64,000 nucleotides of DNA from Acidobacteriota bacterium (GTDB lineage Bacteria; Acidobacteriota; Terriglobia; Acidiferrales; UBA7541): the NCBI GenBank assembly GCA_013289695.1, contig JABCZK010000004.1, positions 62,001-126,000 on the forward strand, given 5' to 3'. Positions 39,518-49,150 of the stretch are shown piece after piece. The position numbers and the translations under genes were made by a program. Position 1 is the first letter of the stretch, and each line of letters starts with the position of its first letter. The notes beneath the pieces are model-generated. The model searched no databases and was not told where the DNA came from. It saw only the letters and a program-made list of their open reading frames with translations.

Positions 39518-40450
39518 CTAGCCCCGCCAGACGCCCGCTGCAAATTTCTTGATGGTGCGAAATCCCAGATGTTCGTAGAGCCGCACGGCGGAAGTGTTGA
39601 TGCTGGTGACGGTGAGCGAAAGCGATTCGTAACGCCTGCGGCGCAGCGCTTGGATGGAGCTTTCCATCAATGCGCGGCCGATGCCGTGGCCTTGATATCC
39701 GGGCATCACGCAGATTTGCGTGGTGTGGCCCACGCGCTCAGCCACGGTGGATGTCAGCACCATACCGATGGGCCGGTCGCCCGTCGCGGGACGCACCAGG
39801 AAAGAAGCCTCGGGCAAAAACTGGCCGCAGCCCGGTAGCAGCACGATATTGCGCAGGAATTTCATTCCGCCGGATTCGGTGCGGTACTGGTCGTTGATTT
39901 CTCCATCCACATGATCGGCATAAGCTAGATGAATCAGCCGCGCCGCGGATTCAAACGCGCGATCCGTCCACGGCTCCAGGCGCAGGCCGGTGGAAAGAGG
40001 CGTGCCGCCGAGCTTGGCGTCCGCGAGCGCCAGCAACATGAACTGCCGCGTGTACAACTTGAAGTACTGCGAGAGAAATTCAGGATCGAGTTCGGTGCCG
40101 AAGGGCATCAGCTGCGCTTCCACGCGTTCCAGGCGAGGAGTGGCATGCAAAGCCGTCACCATTTCGGTTACCAGCGCGCGAGTGATAGGCGCCTGCGAAA
40201 AACGGGAGGAAACGAACAAGCCGCCGATGAGTCCTTTGTGATCTTCCAGCACGTAGAAGCCATATCCGGCAGGATTGCCCTCTTCCATGGACACGTAGCC
40301 TCCCAGCGAGCGGGAGTCGATGAATCTGCGAATCAGCTCGATCGAAGAGCGGTAGTCCCAATGCAGCTCGTCGCGCCAGTGGCGAGCTTCTTCCTGGAAG
40401 AGCGGGTCCAGGGTCCGCGCCTGAATTTGCCGGAGATCAACAATCTGCAT
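39518..40450 (-). CDS. GNAT-family N-acetyltransferase
   Basis: 310 residues. The C-terminal half is a complete GNAT domain with the acetyl-CoA pyrophosphate loop VMPGYQGHGIGRALM and a late SAVRLYEHLGF motif. The N-terminal half (residues 1-150) looks like a second, degenerate GNAT-type fold. The substrate is unknown. A probable promoter lies upstream at 40477-40506. Confidence 0.85.
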   Translation of the reverse strand: MQIVDLRQIQARTLDPLFQEEARHWRDELHWDYRSSIELIRRFIDSRSLGGYVSMEEGNPAGYGFYVLEDHKGLIGGLFVSSRFSQAPITRALVTEMVTALHATPRLERVEAQLMPFGTELDPEFLSQYFKLYTRQFMLLALADAKLGGTPLSTGLRLEPWTDRAFESAARLIHLAYADHVDGEINDQYRTESGGMKFLRNIVLLPGCGQFLPEASFLVRPATGDRPIGMVLTSTVAERVGHTTQICVMPGYQGHGIGRALMESSIQALRRRRYESLSLTVTSINTSAVRLYEHLGFRTIKKFAAGVWRG

Positions 40451-40476
40451 GTATTAAAGGAAACAACCCCCATGCC

Positions 40477-40506
40477 ATTATAAGCATGGGCGGCGGTAGA
40501 ACCCAA
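40477..40506 (-). promoter_or_regulatory. Sigma70-type promoter of the GNAT gene
   Basis: On the minus strand TTGGGT (40506-40501), 18 bases, then a perfect TATAAT (40482-40477), ending 26 bases before the ATG at 40450. Confidence 0.5.
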
Positions 40507-40631
40507 CTGGGGGGACTTGCCGACCCTCTGGGTACGAAACCCGTGCATGTTCTGACGCTTGAGGGAATTTGTCTGAAACGTAACTGCCTGTACCATCAGC
40601 CTACCGTGCGGTTGCAGGGAATTGTGCTACC

Positions 40632-41615
40632 ATGCAATTCGCCGAGGCGAGAATTGCGCGCGCCCGCGCTCACCGGATGGCCGTCCTCTCAGAACTACGC
40701 TATCCAACAACGCGTATCGCTAAGCTCCTCTCGGGACTCTTCGCGATTGCGCTCTTTCTATTTGTGTCTGTTGCGACTGTTTCCGGATTTCTTCTGTATC
40801 AGATGCTGCGAACCTCGCATGCGGGTGCAAGCGTCGATCTGAGTGTGATGATGGGGCATCCGGTGGCCTTCTCGTTTCCGGTTGCCAATGGCGGGACCCG
40901 CGACGGATGGTTTTATCCGGGATTGCGCGGCTCGCCGACCATCGTGGTCTGTCACGGCTTTCGTTCGCAGCGCTCGGACGTGCTGACGTTGGTCACTGCG
41001 CTGCAGGACCAGCAGTTCAACGTGTTCCTCTTTGATTTTACCGCGCATGGCACAAGCTCCGGCGTCACTACGCTCGGTTATCGCGAAGTGGCGGAATTGC
41101 AGTCGGCGATGCAGGCTTTGGCGAAGCGCGACGATGTGGACCCCAAACATTTCGGTCTGTGGGGCGTGGATATGGGCGGATATGTGGTACTGGAGAACGC
41201 CGTCTCCGACCCTCGAGTTTCCGCGTTCATCGTGGACGACGCCTACGCGGATCCGCTCGACATGGTGCAGATCGAAGTGAAACGCTCGGGTCTTACCGTG
41301 CTGCCGTACGTGAGCAAGTTCTGCGATCTGGGATTTCGTATGCTCAATTATCAATTTCGGAATCAGCCGCCGGTCACCGCGCAATTGATCCGAACCAAGG
41401 GGATTCCGAAACTTTTCATTGTGTCGGACGACCGCCCCGACCTGGCCAGGGACGTGACGAACCTGTTCACCCATGCTCCGGAGCCCAAGCAGATGATTCG
41501 CGACCGCGCCAGTTATCCGGACATGTCCGATGATGACCGCAAGAATTATGAGAGCCAGGTGGTGAGTTTCTTCTTGTTGAATCTGCCGGCGACGTCGCGC
41601 GCGCCGAGGAATTAG
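40632..41615 (+). CDS. Membrane-anchored alpha/beta hydrolase fold protein with altered active site
   Basis: 327 residues. An N-terminal membrane anchor lies at about residues 33-57 and an alpha/beta hydrolase domain follows. The oxyanion-loop motif VVCHGF (105-110) is normal. The nucleophile elbow reads GVDMGG, with Asp180 where most esterases and peptidases have Ser. The acid region VSDDRPD is present, but the usual C-terminal Gly-His is not visible (RASYPDM instead). It is either an Asp-nucleophile enzyme, as in haloalkane dehalogenases and epoxide hydrolases, or inactive. The stop overlaps the convergent glycosyltransferase by 4 bases. An ATG at 40677 is an alternative start. Confidence 0.8.
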   Translation: MQFAEARIARARAHRMAVLSELRYPTTRIAKLLSGLFAIALFLFVSVATVSGFLLYQMLRTSHAGASVDLSVMMGHPVAFSFPVANGGTRDGWFYPGLRGSPTIVVCHGFRSQRSDVLTLVTALQDQQFNVFLFDFTAHGTSSGVTTLGYREVAELQSAMQALAKRDDVDPKHFGLWGVDMGGYVVLENAVSDPRVSAFIVDDAYADPLDMVQIEVKRSGLTVLPYVSKFCDLGFRMLNYQFRNQPPVTAQLIRTKGIPKLFIVSDDRPDLARDVTNLFTHAPEPKQMIRDRASYPDMSDDDRKNYESQVVSFFLLNLPATSRAPRN

Positions 41616-43276
41616 CGCGGAGCGGCCTCGACGGGGACGTAGAGGATGCCTTGGTGGGGCAACTCTTCGACGCCGCGAAATCTTCCCGCCTTTCGTATTT
41701 TTTCAAATCCTTCGCGTGAAGTGAGCACCAGAGCTGCGTCAGGATCCTGCGGCGACCATTCTGGGATTTCGCGGTGGAAATAAAAGGCTAGGCCGTAGTT
41801 CCAAGTGCGTCGCAGCTGATAGGTGAAGATTCGATCGGGATGGAGGTCATTGCTGAAGAACGCCGCATGGGGCCTTGCCGAAACGTAAGGATCGAGTGCC
41901 GGAAGGACCACGATATTTGCGATTTCCAGCGTCACGACGGCGCATAAGCTGCAGAGGACCACGGTCAGATAAAAATTCTTGCGTATTGCGGCGTAGAGAA
42001 CTCCCGCGGCGAGCGCGATTGAGATTCCCAAAGCTGTCGCCGCCAGTAATGGGATGGAATGGCCCATCTCCGCGAAGGGCGATTTGTGCGCGGTATGCAG
42101 GAATATGGCGGCCAGCACAATCCATGCGACGCCAATTCCCGCGCTTAGCATGAGCGCGTTGGTACGACTTGTCTGAAACCGGCGGGTGGCGCTGACTGCG
42201 ATTAACAATGCTAGCGCCGGGACAGCGGGAAGAATGTAACTCGGCAATTTTGACTGCGAGAAGCTGAAGAACACTATGGGGAAGACGGCCCAGCAGGCGA
42301 CGAAGAACCCGGGAGAATTTGTCCACGATTTTTCTCGCCACAGCCTTAGCGCTTCCTGCGCGGCGGCGATCAAGAATGCGGACCACGGAAGGAGCGCGAG
42401 AATTGTAATCGGTGCGAAGAACCAGAATGGCTGCTGGTGCTGGAATAGCGGCGTCAGGTACCGTTCGAAATTGTGCTGAAAAATGAAAATGTGCAGGAAG
42501 TCAGGGTTGCGTAGCGCGCAGAGCAAGTACCACGGCAGCGCGACGGCACAGAACGCGACGATAGCGAACGGATGCGCAAGTCGGATTGCAGCGCGCCACT
42601 GGGATGTGCCGAGCGCCCAGATCCCGACGCTGCCCCCCGCGAGGATTACTGCTGCTGGACCTTTAGCGAGCACTCCTGCGCCGAGAAACGCTCCCCACAA
42701 GATGACGATCCGCAGATTGTACGTTTGATTTTCGGCCGACGCGCGGTCCGGAACGCGCAGCGCGCCGGCGCGCGTCAGGACGCTCGCAGCGCAGACCATC
42801 GCAAGCGTGATCGCGGCGCTGAACAGCATGTCCGGCGTCGCGGCGCGTGCGAATCCGATGGCCGCGACGCTGGTGGAGAAAATTATTGGCGCGAGGAGCG
42901 CCGGGCTTGCAGACCAATCCTCGCCTTCGCCGTAGTGCCGCCATGCGAACCAACCGATCGCGACCGCGGCTGCCAACGCCGCAAATGCGGAAGGCAAGCG
43001 CGCCGCCCACTCCGCCGGCAAGTACATCAAGAATCCAATCGCCGCCGCCCAATAGTAGAGGACAGGCTTCTCAAACCACGGAACTCCCCACAGCCGGGGC
43101 GTAACCCAGTCACCGGTTTCCGCCATGGCGCGCGCTATCCACGCATAGCGTGGCTCATCGGGGCCGACCAGCCCGATGGCGCCGAGGTTCGGGAACAGCG
43201 ACACCAGAGTTGCCAGCGCCGTCACAGCGAGCGCTGCGATGTTGGTCTTCCGGCCAGATTGCGTCAATTCGTGCAA
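41612..43276 (-). CDS. ArnT/PMT-like membrane glycosyltransferase (GT-C, GT83-like)
   Basis: 554 residues with 10-12 membrane helices. The first periplasmic loop has GPDEPRYAWIARAM with the acidic catalytic motif of the GT-C fold, and EKPVLYYW follows, as in ArnT and other polyprenyl-phosphate sugar transferases. It probably adds a sugar, such as an aminoarabinose analogue, to lipid A or another envelope glycan at the periplasmic face. The start is a TTG at 43276. It diverges from the lipid A acyltransferase-like gene, which supports an LPS role. Confidence 0.87.
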   Translation of the reverse strand: MHELTQSGRKTNIAALAVTALATLVSLFPNLGAIGLVGPDEPRYAWIARAMAETGDWVTPRLWGVPWFEKPVLYYWAAAIGFLMYLPAEWAARLPSAFAALAAAVAIGWFAWRHYGEGEDWSASPALLAPIIFSTSVAAIGFARAATPDMLFSAAITLAMVCAASVLTRAGALRVPDRASAENQTYNLRIVILWGAFLGAGVLAKGPAAVILAGGSVGIWALGTSQWRAAIRLAHPFAIVAFCAVALPWYLLCALRNPDFLHIFIFQHNFERYLTPLFQHQQPFWFFAPITILALLPWSAFLIAAAQEALRLWREKSWTNSPGFFVACWAVFPIVFFSFSQSKLPSYILPAVPALALLIAVSATRRFQTSRTNALMLSAGIGVAWIVLAAIFLHTAHKSPFAEMGHSIPLLAATALGISIALAAGVLYAAIRKNFYLTVVLCSLCAVVTLEIANIVVLPALDPYVSARPHAAFFSNDLHPDRIFTYQLRRTWNYGLAFYFHREIPEWSPQDPDAALVLTSREGFEKIRKAGRFRGVEELPHQGILYVPVEAAPR

Positions 43277-43446
43277 AGCGCGATGAGTCTAACATCCTCG
43301 CCACGAATCTTGGCTCGCGAAGCGCGGCGCTGCGCGCGCCTGGCGCGCGGAACATCGTAACGGGCAATCGTGACAGACAATGGCAACGTACGATTGTGGA
43401 ACGATTGCTGGCATCCACTCCGCAGCCTCTTGCATAATGGCCCGCT

Positions 43447-44352
43447 ATGCGGGAATGGTTGGAGTATGCCGTCGCCTGGATGGGGCTGAAATTATTGGGA
43501 CTGCTGCCGCGTCCGGCCGCGCGTTGGGTGGGCGCGACCTTCGCGTCCACGGCGTACGCGTTCCGAACGCCGCTGCGGCGAGCCGCGATGTTCAATCTGC
43601 ATCTGGCGTTCCCAGACTGGAGCGAAGCAAAACGCAAGAACGTAATCCGCGGGATGATCCGCCAAATCGGTTGGATGGCCGGCGAGTTCTCGCAATTTCC
43701 GCGCTACACACCGCAGAACATCGAGCGCGTCGTGGTGCTGGATGGCTCTGAAAATTTCGACGCCGGGCAACGCCGGGGAAAAGGCGTGTTGTTTCTGACC
43801 GGGCACATGAGCGCCTGGGAACTGTCTTCATTTGCGCACGCTCTTTATGGGCACCCGCTGCATTTTCTGGTTCGGCCGATTTCAAACGCGCGGGTGGATG
43901 GGCTTATTAATCGTTACCGGTGCATGTCGGGGAATCGGCCCATTGATAAGAATAAATCCGCGCGGGCGATCTTGAAGGTCTTGGCGGACGGCGGCACAGT
44001 GGGAATTCTGTCGGATCACAACACCGCGCTCGAGGAAGGTGTGTTCGTGGATTTTTTCGGCATTCCCGCGTCCACTACTTCTGGCTTGGCGCGCATTGCA
44101 TTGCGTACGGACGCGGCCGTGGTTCCCGGCTTTCTTTTTTGGGACGATTCTCTGCACAAGTACCGGCTGCGATTCGAACCGCCCGTGGAGCTTGCGCGCA
44201 GCGGCGACGAAGAGGCGGATGTGCGGGCGAACACGCAGCGTTTCACGCGAGTGATCGAAGGTTACGTTCGCGCGCATCCCGATCAGTGGCTTTGGGTGCA
44301 CAAAAGATGGAAGACGCGTCCGCCGGGTGAGCCGCCGATTTATCCGTTTTAG
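43447..44352 (+). CDS. Lysophospholipid/lipid A acyltransferase (LpxL/HtrB family)
   Basis: Late acyltransferase that adds a secondary acyl chain to lipid A or a related lipid at the inner membrane. 301 residues. The HX4E catalytic motif is His120-MSAW-Glu125, followed by [18 protein letters not shown] hydrophobic N-terminus anchors it. The start ATG at 43447 lies 8 bases after a CATAAT -10-like element and lacks a ribosome binding site, so the message may be leaderless. It lies 64 bases before lpxD. Confidence 0.88.
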   Translation: MREWLEYAVAWMGLKLLGLLPRPAARWVGATFASTAYAFRTPLRRAAMFNLHLAFPDWSEAKRKNVIRGMIRQIGWMAGEFSQFPRYTPQNIERVVVLDGSENFDAGQRRGKGVLFLTGHMSAWELSSFAHALYGHPLHFLVRPISNARVDGLINRYRCMSGNRPIDKNKSARAILKVLADGGTVGILSDHNTALEEGVFVDFFGIPASTTSGLARIALRTDAAVVPGFLFWDDSLHKYRLRFEPPVELARSGDEEADVRANTQRFTRVIEGYVRAHPDQWLWVHKRWKTRPPGEPPIYPF

Positions 44353-44416
44353 GTTGGCGCATACCGCAGAGCGCGGTTGTCTTACAACGATTCATTTTTT
44401 CAAACGAGGTGCAGTG

Positions 44417-45436
44417 ATGATTCACACCGCTGGTGAGCTTGCGGAGTATCTGAGCGCACGAATTCTTGGAGATGTGCAGGCGCCGATCTCCGGCATTGCA
44501 AACCCGGAAAGCGCGACGCCGGAGGATCTGATTTACGCGGACTCGCCGCGGCAGGTCGAACGGGCTGCGGCCTCTGCAGCGCGTTGCGTTCTCGCTGTAC
44601 TGGGCACGGATTTGTCCGGGAAGACAATTCTAGAGGTCGAAAATCCGAAGCTTGCGTTCGCAAAGGCGGCCGCATGGCTGCTCCCGCGACCTCAGCTACG
44701 CCCGGAAATTCATCCGACTGCCATCATCGCGGCAACTGCGCGGCTCGCCCCCAACATCCGCGTCGGCCCCTATGTGGTGATTGAAGACGAAGTGGAAATC
44801 GGCACGGGGACTGCGGTGAACGCATTTTGCTTCTTGGGCCGCGGGGCGCGCCTGGGGGAGAACTGTTGGTTGCATCCCCGCGTAACACTCTACGCCGGCG
44901 CGCGGCTGGCAGATCGCGTGGAAGTTCACACTGGCTCAGTGATCGGCGGCGACGGCTTCGGCTATGTTTTCGGTGACGGCTGTCACATCAAGTTCCCGCA
45001 GATAGGCAGCGTGGAAATTGGCGACGACGTGGAGATTGGCTGCAACACCACGATTGACCGCGGTTCGCTCGACGCGACCCAGATCGGAACCGGCGTCAAG
45101 ATTGACAACCTGGTGCAAGTTGCACACAACGTGCGCATCGGCAGGAACTCGGTCGTAGCCGCGCAGGTGGGGATTTCCGGCAGTTGCTCCATTGGCGCTC
45201 AGGTCCTGATCGGAGGCCAGGTGGGCATCGCCCCGCACTGCACCCTGGAGGACGATGCAATCATTGGGGCGCAGGCGGGCATACCGAGCGGCAAGACCAT
45301 TCGCCGAGGCCAGACGGTTTGGGGCACACCGGCGAGGCCCTTCGCGCGATTCAAGGAGCAGTATGGCTGGCTGTCGCGCTTGCCGGAGCTGGCGGAACGA
45401 GTTCGCAAATTGGAACAAGCAAAGACCGGCAAGTAA
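44417..45436 (+). CDS. lpxD: UDP-3-O-acylglucosamine N-acyltransferase
   Basis: Adds the N-linked hydroxyacyl chain in lipid A synthesis. 339 residues, the usual length. An N-terminal uridine-binding domain (about 1-95) precedes a left-handed beta helix of hexapeptide repeats ([26 protein letters not shown]). The catalytic His is in [11 protein letters not shown]. The C-terminus is a short helix. The ATG at 44417 has GAGGTG upstream; a GTG at 44414 is also possible. The lipid A acyltransferase-like gene directly precedes it. Confidence 0.95.
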   Translation: MIHTAGELAEYLSARILGDVQAPISGIANPESATPEDLIYADSPRQVERAAASAARCVLAVLGTDLSGKTILEVENPKLAFAKAAAWLLPRPQLRPEIHPTAIIAATARLAPNIRVGPYVVIEDEVEIGTGTAVNAFCFLGRGARLGENCWLHPRVTLYAGARLADRVEVHTGSVIGGDGFGYVFGDGCHIKFPQIGSVEIGDDVEIGCNTTIDRGSLDATQIGTGVKIDNLVQVAHNVRIGRNSVVAAQVGISGSCSIGAQVLIGGQVGIAPHCTLEDDAIIGAQAGIPSGKTIRRGQTVWGTPARPFARFKEQYGWLSRLPELAERVRKLEQAKTGK

Positions 45437-45657
45437 GCTGCCGCGCAAGGGAGGTCAAGGCCGTTTCAGACCCAACGCTCAACACTCAGTTCGATTTCTA
45501 TTCGCTTTTTAGTACAGGATGCCCGCCACCTAAGGAAAAGCGTCTAGCAATTGTTTTGCACATATTTGCCCGGCCGTTTGCCTAATTGAAACATTTTAAG
45601 CAGCCATCTAGCCTCGGCGCACATCTACATTTGTGGGAATGGGCAGCCCGTTTTTAG
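45437..45657. other. Intergenic region after lpxD
   Basis: Non-coding stretch between lpxD and the hopanoid promoter. A short T-run follows the small repeat GGGCAGCCC at about 45641-45655, a possible weak terminator for lpxD. Nothing else is recognisable. Confidence 0.4.
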
Positions 45658-45686
45658 TTGACCCTGAGGGCAAACCCAAAGATAAT
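45658..45686 (+). promoter_or_regulatory. Sigma70-type promoter of the hopanoid operon
   Basis: TTGACC (45658-45663), a 17-base spacer and GATAAT (45681-45686) form the best consensus promoter in the window. The predicted start is near 45693, giving a 5' leader of about 230 nt before the shc ATG at 45924. Confidence 0.7.
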
Positions 45687-45718
45687 ATTAGCGTTAGCGT
45701 GAACCCTCTGGAATTTGG

Positions 45719-45910
45719 GTGGCAGAGGAGGCCGATTTTCCACGGGACTCCTCCGCGGAGCAGCTATTTAGCACGGTACAAAGCGGTTTGTCGGTCGCAC
45801 ATAGATCCAAACAACCATATCTCGGGGGATCGCAGCAACCCGCAGTTGCTGGATTCGTCGCCCGGCGAGCACCGAGGTCCATCGAACTCGGCGCGAATGT
45901 AGTCAAATAG
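45719..45910 (+). promoter_or_regulatory. Leader of the hopanoid operon with alternative hairpins and a possible 63-codon ORF
   Basis: GAGGAG (45725-45730) can pair with CTCCTC (45748-45753), and CTCCGCGGAG (45751-45760) is a self-complementary palindrome that shares bases with it, so the two structures exclude each other. An open frame from a GTG at 45719 to a TAG at 45910 ends 13 bases before shc and could be a leader peptide, but it lacks a good ribosome binding site and I would not call it a gene. Confidence 0.35.
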
Positions 45911-45923
45911 TACTGAGGGATTG

Positions 45924-47954
45924 ATGACACCGAAAGCAAGACTGCAGGTCGATGCCCCGAACGACATCGGTTACCGAGGCACGGCCACGGTTCGCAGCCG
46001 AAACATCGACTTTCAGGTCGAACAAGCTGTTGCTCGCACCACGAACTGGCTGCTTTCTGCGCAGAGTCAGGACGGCTACTGGTGGGCGGAGCTGGAAGCG
46101 GACACCACGCTGGAATCCGACTACATCCTGTATCTCCATATCCTTGGTCAGTTGGGATCCGAGAAGACGGCGAAGCTTGCTAACTACATTCGCCGCAAAC
46201 AGCTATCCGACGGCGGGTGGAACATTTTCGAGGGTGGTCCCTCCGAGCTGAATGCCACGGTGAAGGCATATGTCGCGCTGCGCTTGACCGGTGAGTCGGC
46301 TGCGGCGCCGGCGCTATTGCGCGCGAAAGAGAGAGTTCTGGAACTGGGCGGTCTGGAAGGCACGAACTCCTACGTGCGCTTCTATCTAGCGATGGTGGGG
46401 GGCGTGGATTGGAGCATCGTTCCATCCATTCCGCCGGAACTGATGCTTTTGCCCGATTGGTTTCCGATCAATATTCACGAGATGTCGTCCTGGACGCGCG
46501 GAATCGTGATTCCGCTGGCGCTGGTCTACGCGCACAAGCCGGACTGGCGGCTGCCGGACGGAATCACCGTAGACGAACTTTTCAAAACTCCGGGCGGCAA
46601 GCCGAAATCTTTTCAATGGGATAAGCGCGTTATTTCCTGGCGCAATGTGTTCCTGGCACTCGACCGCGGATTGAAGTTGCATGAGCGGCTGGCCTGGAAG
46701 CCTTTCCGCGAAAGAGCGCTGGAACGCGCGCGTCGTTGGATGGTGGAACGGCTGGAACGCAGCGAAGGCTTGGGTACGATTTACCCGGCGATGATGAATT
46801 CGATTTTCGCGCTGCTGGCCGAAGGCGCCGACACGAGGGATCCGCTGGTGGCGCGCGAAATTAATTTTTTGGCGCGTTATGAGATTGCCGAAGACGATAC
46901 ATTGCGCGTGCAACCCTGCATTTCACCGGTGTGGGATACGGCCATCGCCATGGTGTCGCTCGAAGAAGCGGGGCTCGATCCCGCGCATCCGTCGCTTATC
47001 GCCGCGGAGCGCTGGGTCGTCGCGAATCAGATTCTTGGGCCTGGAGACTGGCAGGTCAAGAATCCGGATGCCGCGCCGGGCGGTTGGGCGTTTGAATTTA
47101 AGAACGAATTTTATCCGGACGTGGACGATACCGCTTTCGTGCTGATGGCGCTGGGCCGCGTCGCCGATCCAGATTCCGAACGCTTGCGCCGCTCGATGCA
47201 CCGCGGGCTGGCGTGGCTCGTCAGCATGCAGAACGAAGATGGCGGCTGGGGCGCGTTCGATCATGAAAATAATCTGCAATTCCTGAATCACATTCCGTTC
47301 GCGGACCACAATGCCATGCTGGATCCTTCGACGGCCGACGTCACCGCTCGCGCCGTGGAATGCCTCGGGCAGATGGGTTGGTCGGCGAATGATCCGGTCA
47401 TTCAGCGGGCGCGGGCGTTTATTCGGCACGATCAGACTGCCGAAGGTCCGTGGTTTGGGCGCTGGGGCGTCAATTACATTTACGGCAGCAGCAGCGTGCT
47501 GCGCGCGCTCGAGACGATTGGATTGTCGAACGGAGCTGATTGCCAGGCCGCGGCGAATTGGTTGCGTTCGGTGCAAAATCCCGACGGTGGTTTCGGCGAA
47601 TCGATTCTTTCATACTACGATCCCGCGCTGAAAGGGAAAGGGAAGAGCACGGCTTCGCAGACGGCATGGGCTATCATCGGATTGCTCGCGGTGTGCGGAC
47701 CATATGATGCCTGTGTCGAGCGCGCCATTGCGTGGCTGGTGGCGAATCAAAACGAAAACGGAACCTGGAACGAAGACGAATTTACCGGCACGGGATTTCC
47801 CTGCGTCTTTTATCTGAAGTATCACATCTATCGCAACGCGTTTCCGCTGTACGCCCTTGCGCGCTACGACAACATGCGCCAGGGCCGGCGCAAATTCCTC
47901 GGCGTGCAGATTCCTGCCGCGGAATTGCAGAATCACAACGGACGGCAGACCTAG
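45924..47954 (+). CDS. shc: Squalene-hopene cyclase
   Basis: Cyclises squalene to hopene/hopanol at the inner membrane. 676 residues, near the typical 630-680. The catalytic DVDDTA motif lies at residues 399-404. QW-type repeats recur, for example ...DGYWWAELE, DGGWNIFEG, EDGGWGAFD and PDGGFGES. The start ATG at 45924 has GAGGGA upstream; a TTG at 45921 is the alternative. First gene of the hopanoid operon. A perfect hairpin follows it (47986-48002). Confidence 0.96.
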   Translation: MTPKARLQVDAPNDIGYRGTATVRSRNIDFQVEQAVARTTNWLLSAQSQDGYWWAELEADTTLESDYILYLHILGQLGSEKTAKLANYIRRKQLSDGGWNIFEGGPSELNATVKAYVALRLTGESAAAPALLRAKERVLELGGLEGTNSYVRFYLAMVGGVDWSIVPSIPPELMLLPDWFPINIHEMSSWTRGIVIPLALVYAHKPDWRLPDGITVDELFKTPGGKPKSFQWDKRVISWRNVFLALDRGLKLHERLAWKPFRERALERARRWMVERLERSEGLGTIYPAMMNSIFALLAEGADTRDPLVAREINFLARYEIAEDDTLRVQPCISPVWDTAIAMVSLEEAGLDPAHPSLIAAERWVVANQILGPGDWQVKNPDAAPGGWAFEFKNEFYPDVDDTAFVLMALGRVADPDSERLRRSMHRGLAWLVSMQNEDGGWGAFDHENNLQFLNHIPFADHNAMLDPSTADVTARAVECLGQMGWSANDPVIQRARAFIRHDQTAEGPWFGRWGVNYIYGSSSVLRALETIGLSNGADCQAAANWLRSVQNPDGGFGESILSYYDPALKGKGKSTASQTAWAIIGLLAVCGPYDACVERAIAWLVANQNENGTWNEDEFTGTGFPCVFYLKYHIYRNAFPLYALARYDNMRQGRRKFLGVQIPAAELQNHNGRQT

Positions 47955-47985
47955 GCGATGCGGGCGTCGCTCGTTGTAATTCGCC

Positions 47986-48002
47986 GCTGCGGCTTCCGCA
48001 GC
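47986..48002 (+). terminator. Perfect hairpin between shc and hpnA
   Basis: GCTGCGG, CTT, CCGCAGC: a 7-bp perfect stem with a 3-base loop, 32 bases after the shc stop. There is no T-run behind it, so it is unlikely to be a strong intrinsic terminator. It could stabilise the upstream message or lower expression of the genes behind it. Confidence 0.35.
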
Positions 48003-48112
48003 GCGAGAATCTCCGATGCGGCATTCGACCTGGCTATCCTGGATGCATCGAGCCGCGATTTCAGAGTCAACCGAGACAAAATGCTGTTGCGAAATCGCAT
48101 GTGCCATACCGT

Positions 48113-49141
48113 ATGACTACGCTCGTAACCGGCGCCACGGGGTTTGTGGGGAACCACGTCGCGCGGCAACTTGCCGCCGCCGGAGATTCTGTGCGCGTGC
48201 TGGTTCGCGCCAGCAGTAATCTCGCGGTACTCCAAGGTCTTGGCGTCGAGCCTGTGCAAGGCGATCTGCGCGATGCAGCTTCGCTCGATCGCGCGATGCA
48301 AAGCGTGCGACGCGTGTACCACGTGGCCGCAGATTACCGGCTGTGGACACCGAATCCAGCGGAGATTTACGAAAGTAATGTGGAAGGCACGCGGCGTTTG
48401 CTCGAAGCCGCGCAACGGGCGGGCGTGGAACGCATCGTATATACGAGCACCGTTGCGACCATGGCCGTGCCGGGCCATGGCGCGTTGCCGAACGAAGAGA
48501 CGCAGGCCGTGCTCGGGGAAATGATCGGTCATTACAAACGATCCAAATTTTTGGCCGAGCAAGTCGCGATCGAAGCGGCTCGCGCGGGCGTTCCGGTAGT
48601 CATCGTGAATCCCACCGCGCCGGTGGGACCCGGCGATTGGAAGCCGACGCCGACGGGTCGCATCATTCTGGATTTCCTGCAGGGCAAAATGCCGGCGTAT
48701 GTGGACACCGGATTGAACGTTGCTGCGGTGGAAGATGTTGCCGCAGGTCATCTGCTTGCGGCGGAGAAAGGGCGCATCGGTGAGCGATACATTCTCGGTG
48801 CGCGCAATATGACTTTGAAGCAAATTCTGGATGCGCTTTCGGCAATCACCGGCCGTCCGGCGCCGCGCGTGCGTTTGCCCCATGCGATTGCGCTTGCGGC
48901 CGGCTATGCGGATGAGTTTTACTCGCGGCTGGCGGGGCGCGAGCCACAGATTCCGGTGGAAGGCGTGAAAATGTCCCGCCATAAAATGTTTGTCGAAAGC
49001 GACAAAGCGGCGAGGGAATTGGGCTATAAGCCGGGGAAAGTGGAAGCAGCGCTGGAACGCGCGGTGCGCTGGTTCGCAGAGCATGACTACATTGCGAATC
49101 GCGCGGGTGGTAAGCGTGTGGCGCATGCCGCCGCTGCATAA
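48113..49141 (+). CDS. hpnA: Hopanoid-associated sugar epimerase HpnA (SDR family)
   Basis: Extended short-chain dehydrogenase of 342 residues. The NAD-binding motif VTGATGFVGNH is at the N-terminus and the catalytic pair is in YKRSKFLAE (YxxxK). VARQLAAAGDSVRVLVR and VNPTAPVGPGDWKPTPTG are characteristic of HpnA, found in hopanoid operons and of unproven activity. The start is the ATG at 48113, 158 bases after shc, without a clear ribosome binding site. Cotranscription with hpnG is likely (9 bases to its start). Confidence 0.9.
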   Translation: MTTLVTGATGFVGNHVARQLAAAGDSVRVLVRASSNLAVLQGLGVEPVQGDLRDAASLDRAMQSVRRVYHVAADYRLWTPNPAEIYESNVEGTRRLLEAAQRAGVERIVYTSTVATMAVPGHGALPNEETQAVLGEMIGHYKRSKFLAEQVAIEAARAGVPVVIVNPTAPVGPGDWKPTPTGRIILDFLQGKMPAYVDTGLNVAAVEDVAAGHLLAAEKGRIGERYILGARNMTLKQILDALSAITGRPAPRVRLPHAIALAAGYADEFYSRLAGREPQIPVEGVKMSRHKMFVESDKAARELGYKPGKVEAALERAVRWFAEHDYIANRAGGKRVAHAAAA

Positions 49142-49150
49142 AGAAGCGCA

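Noticed and set aside
40540..40600. tRNA T-arm-like string (GGTACGAAACC) before the alpha/beta hydrolase
   Set aside because: No acceptor stem or anticodon arm can be built around it.
44376..44400. Possible terminator between the LpxL-like gene and lpxD (GTTGT/ACAAC then a T-run)
   Set aside because: The stem is only 5 bp with A-T pairs and the T-run is displaced by five bases; the two genes more likely share a transcript.
45633..45902. 89-codon frame across the hopanoid promoter and leader
   Set aside because: It would span the promoter itself and has no ribosome binding site.
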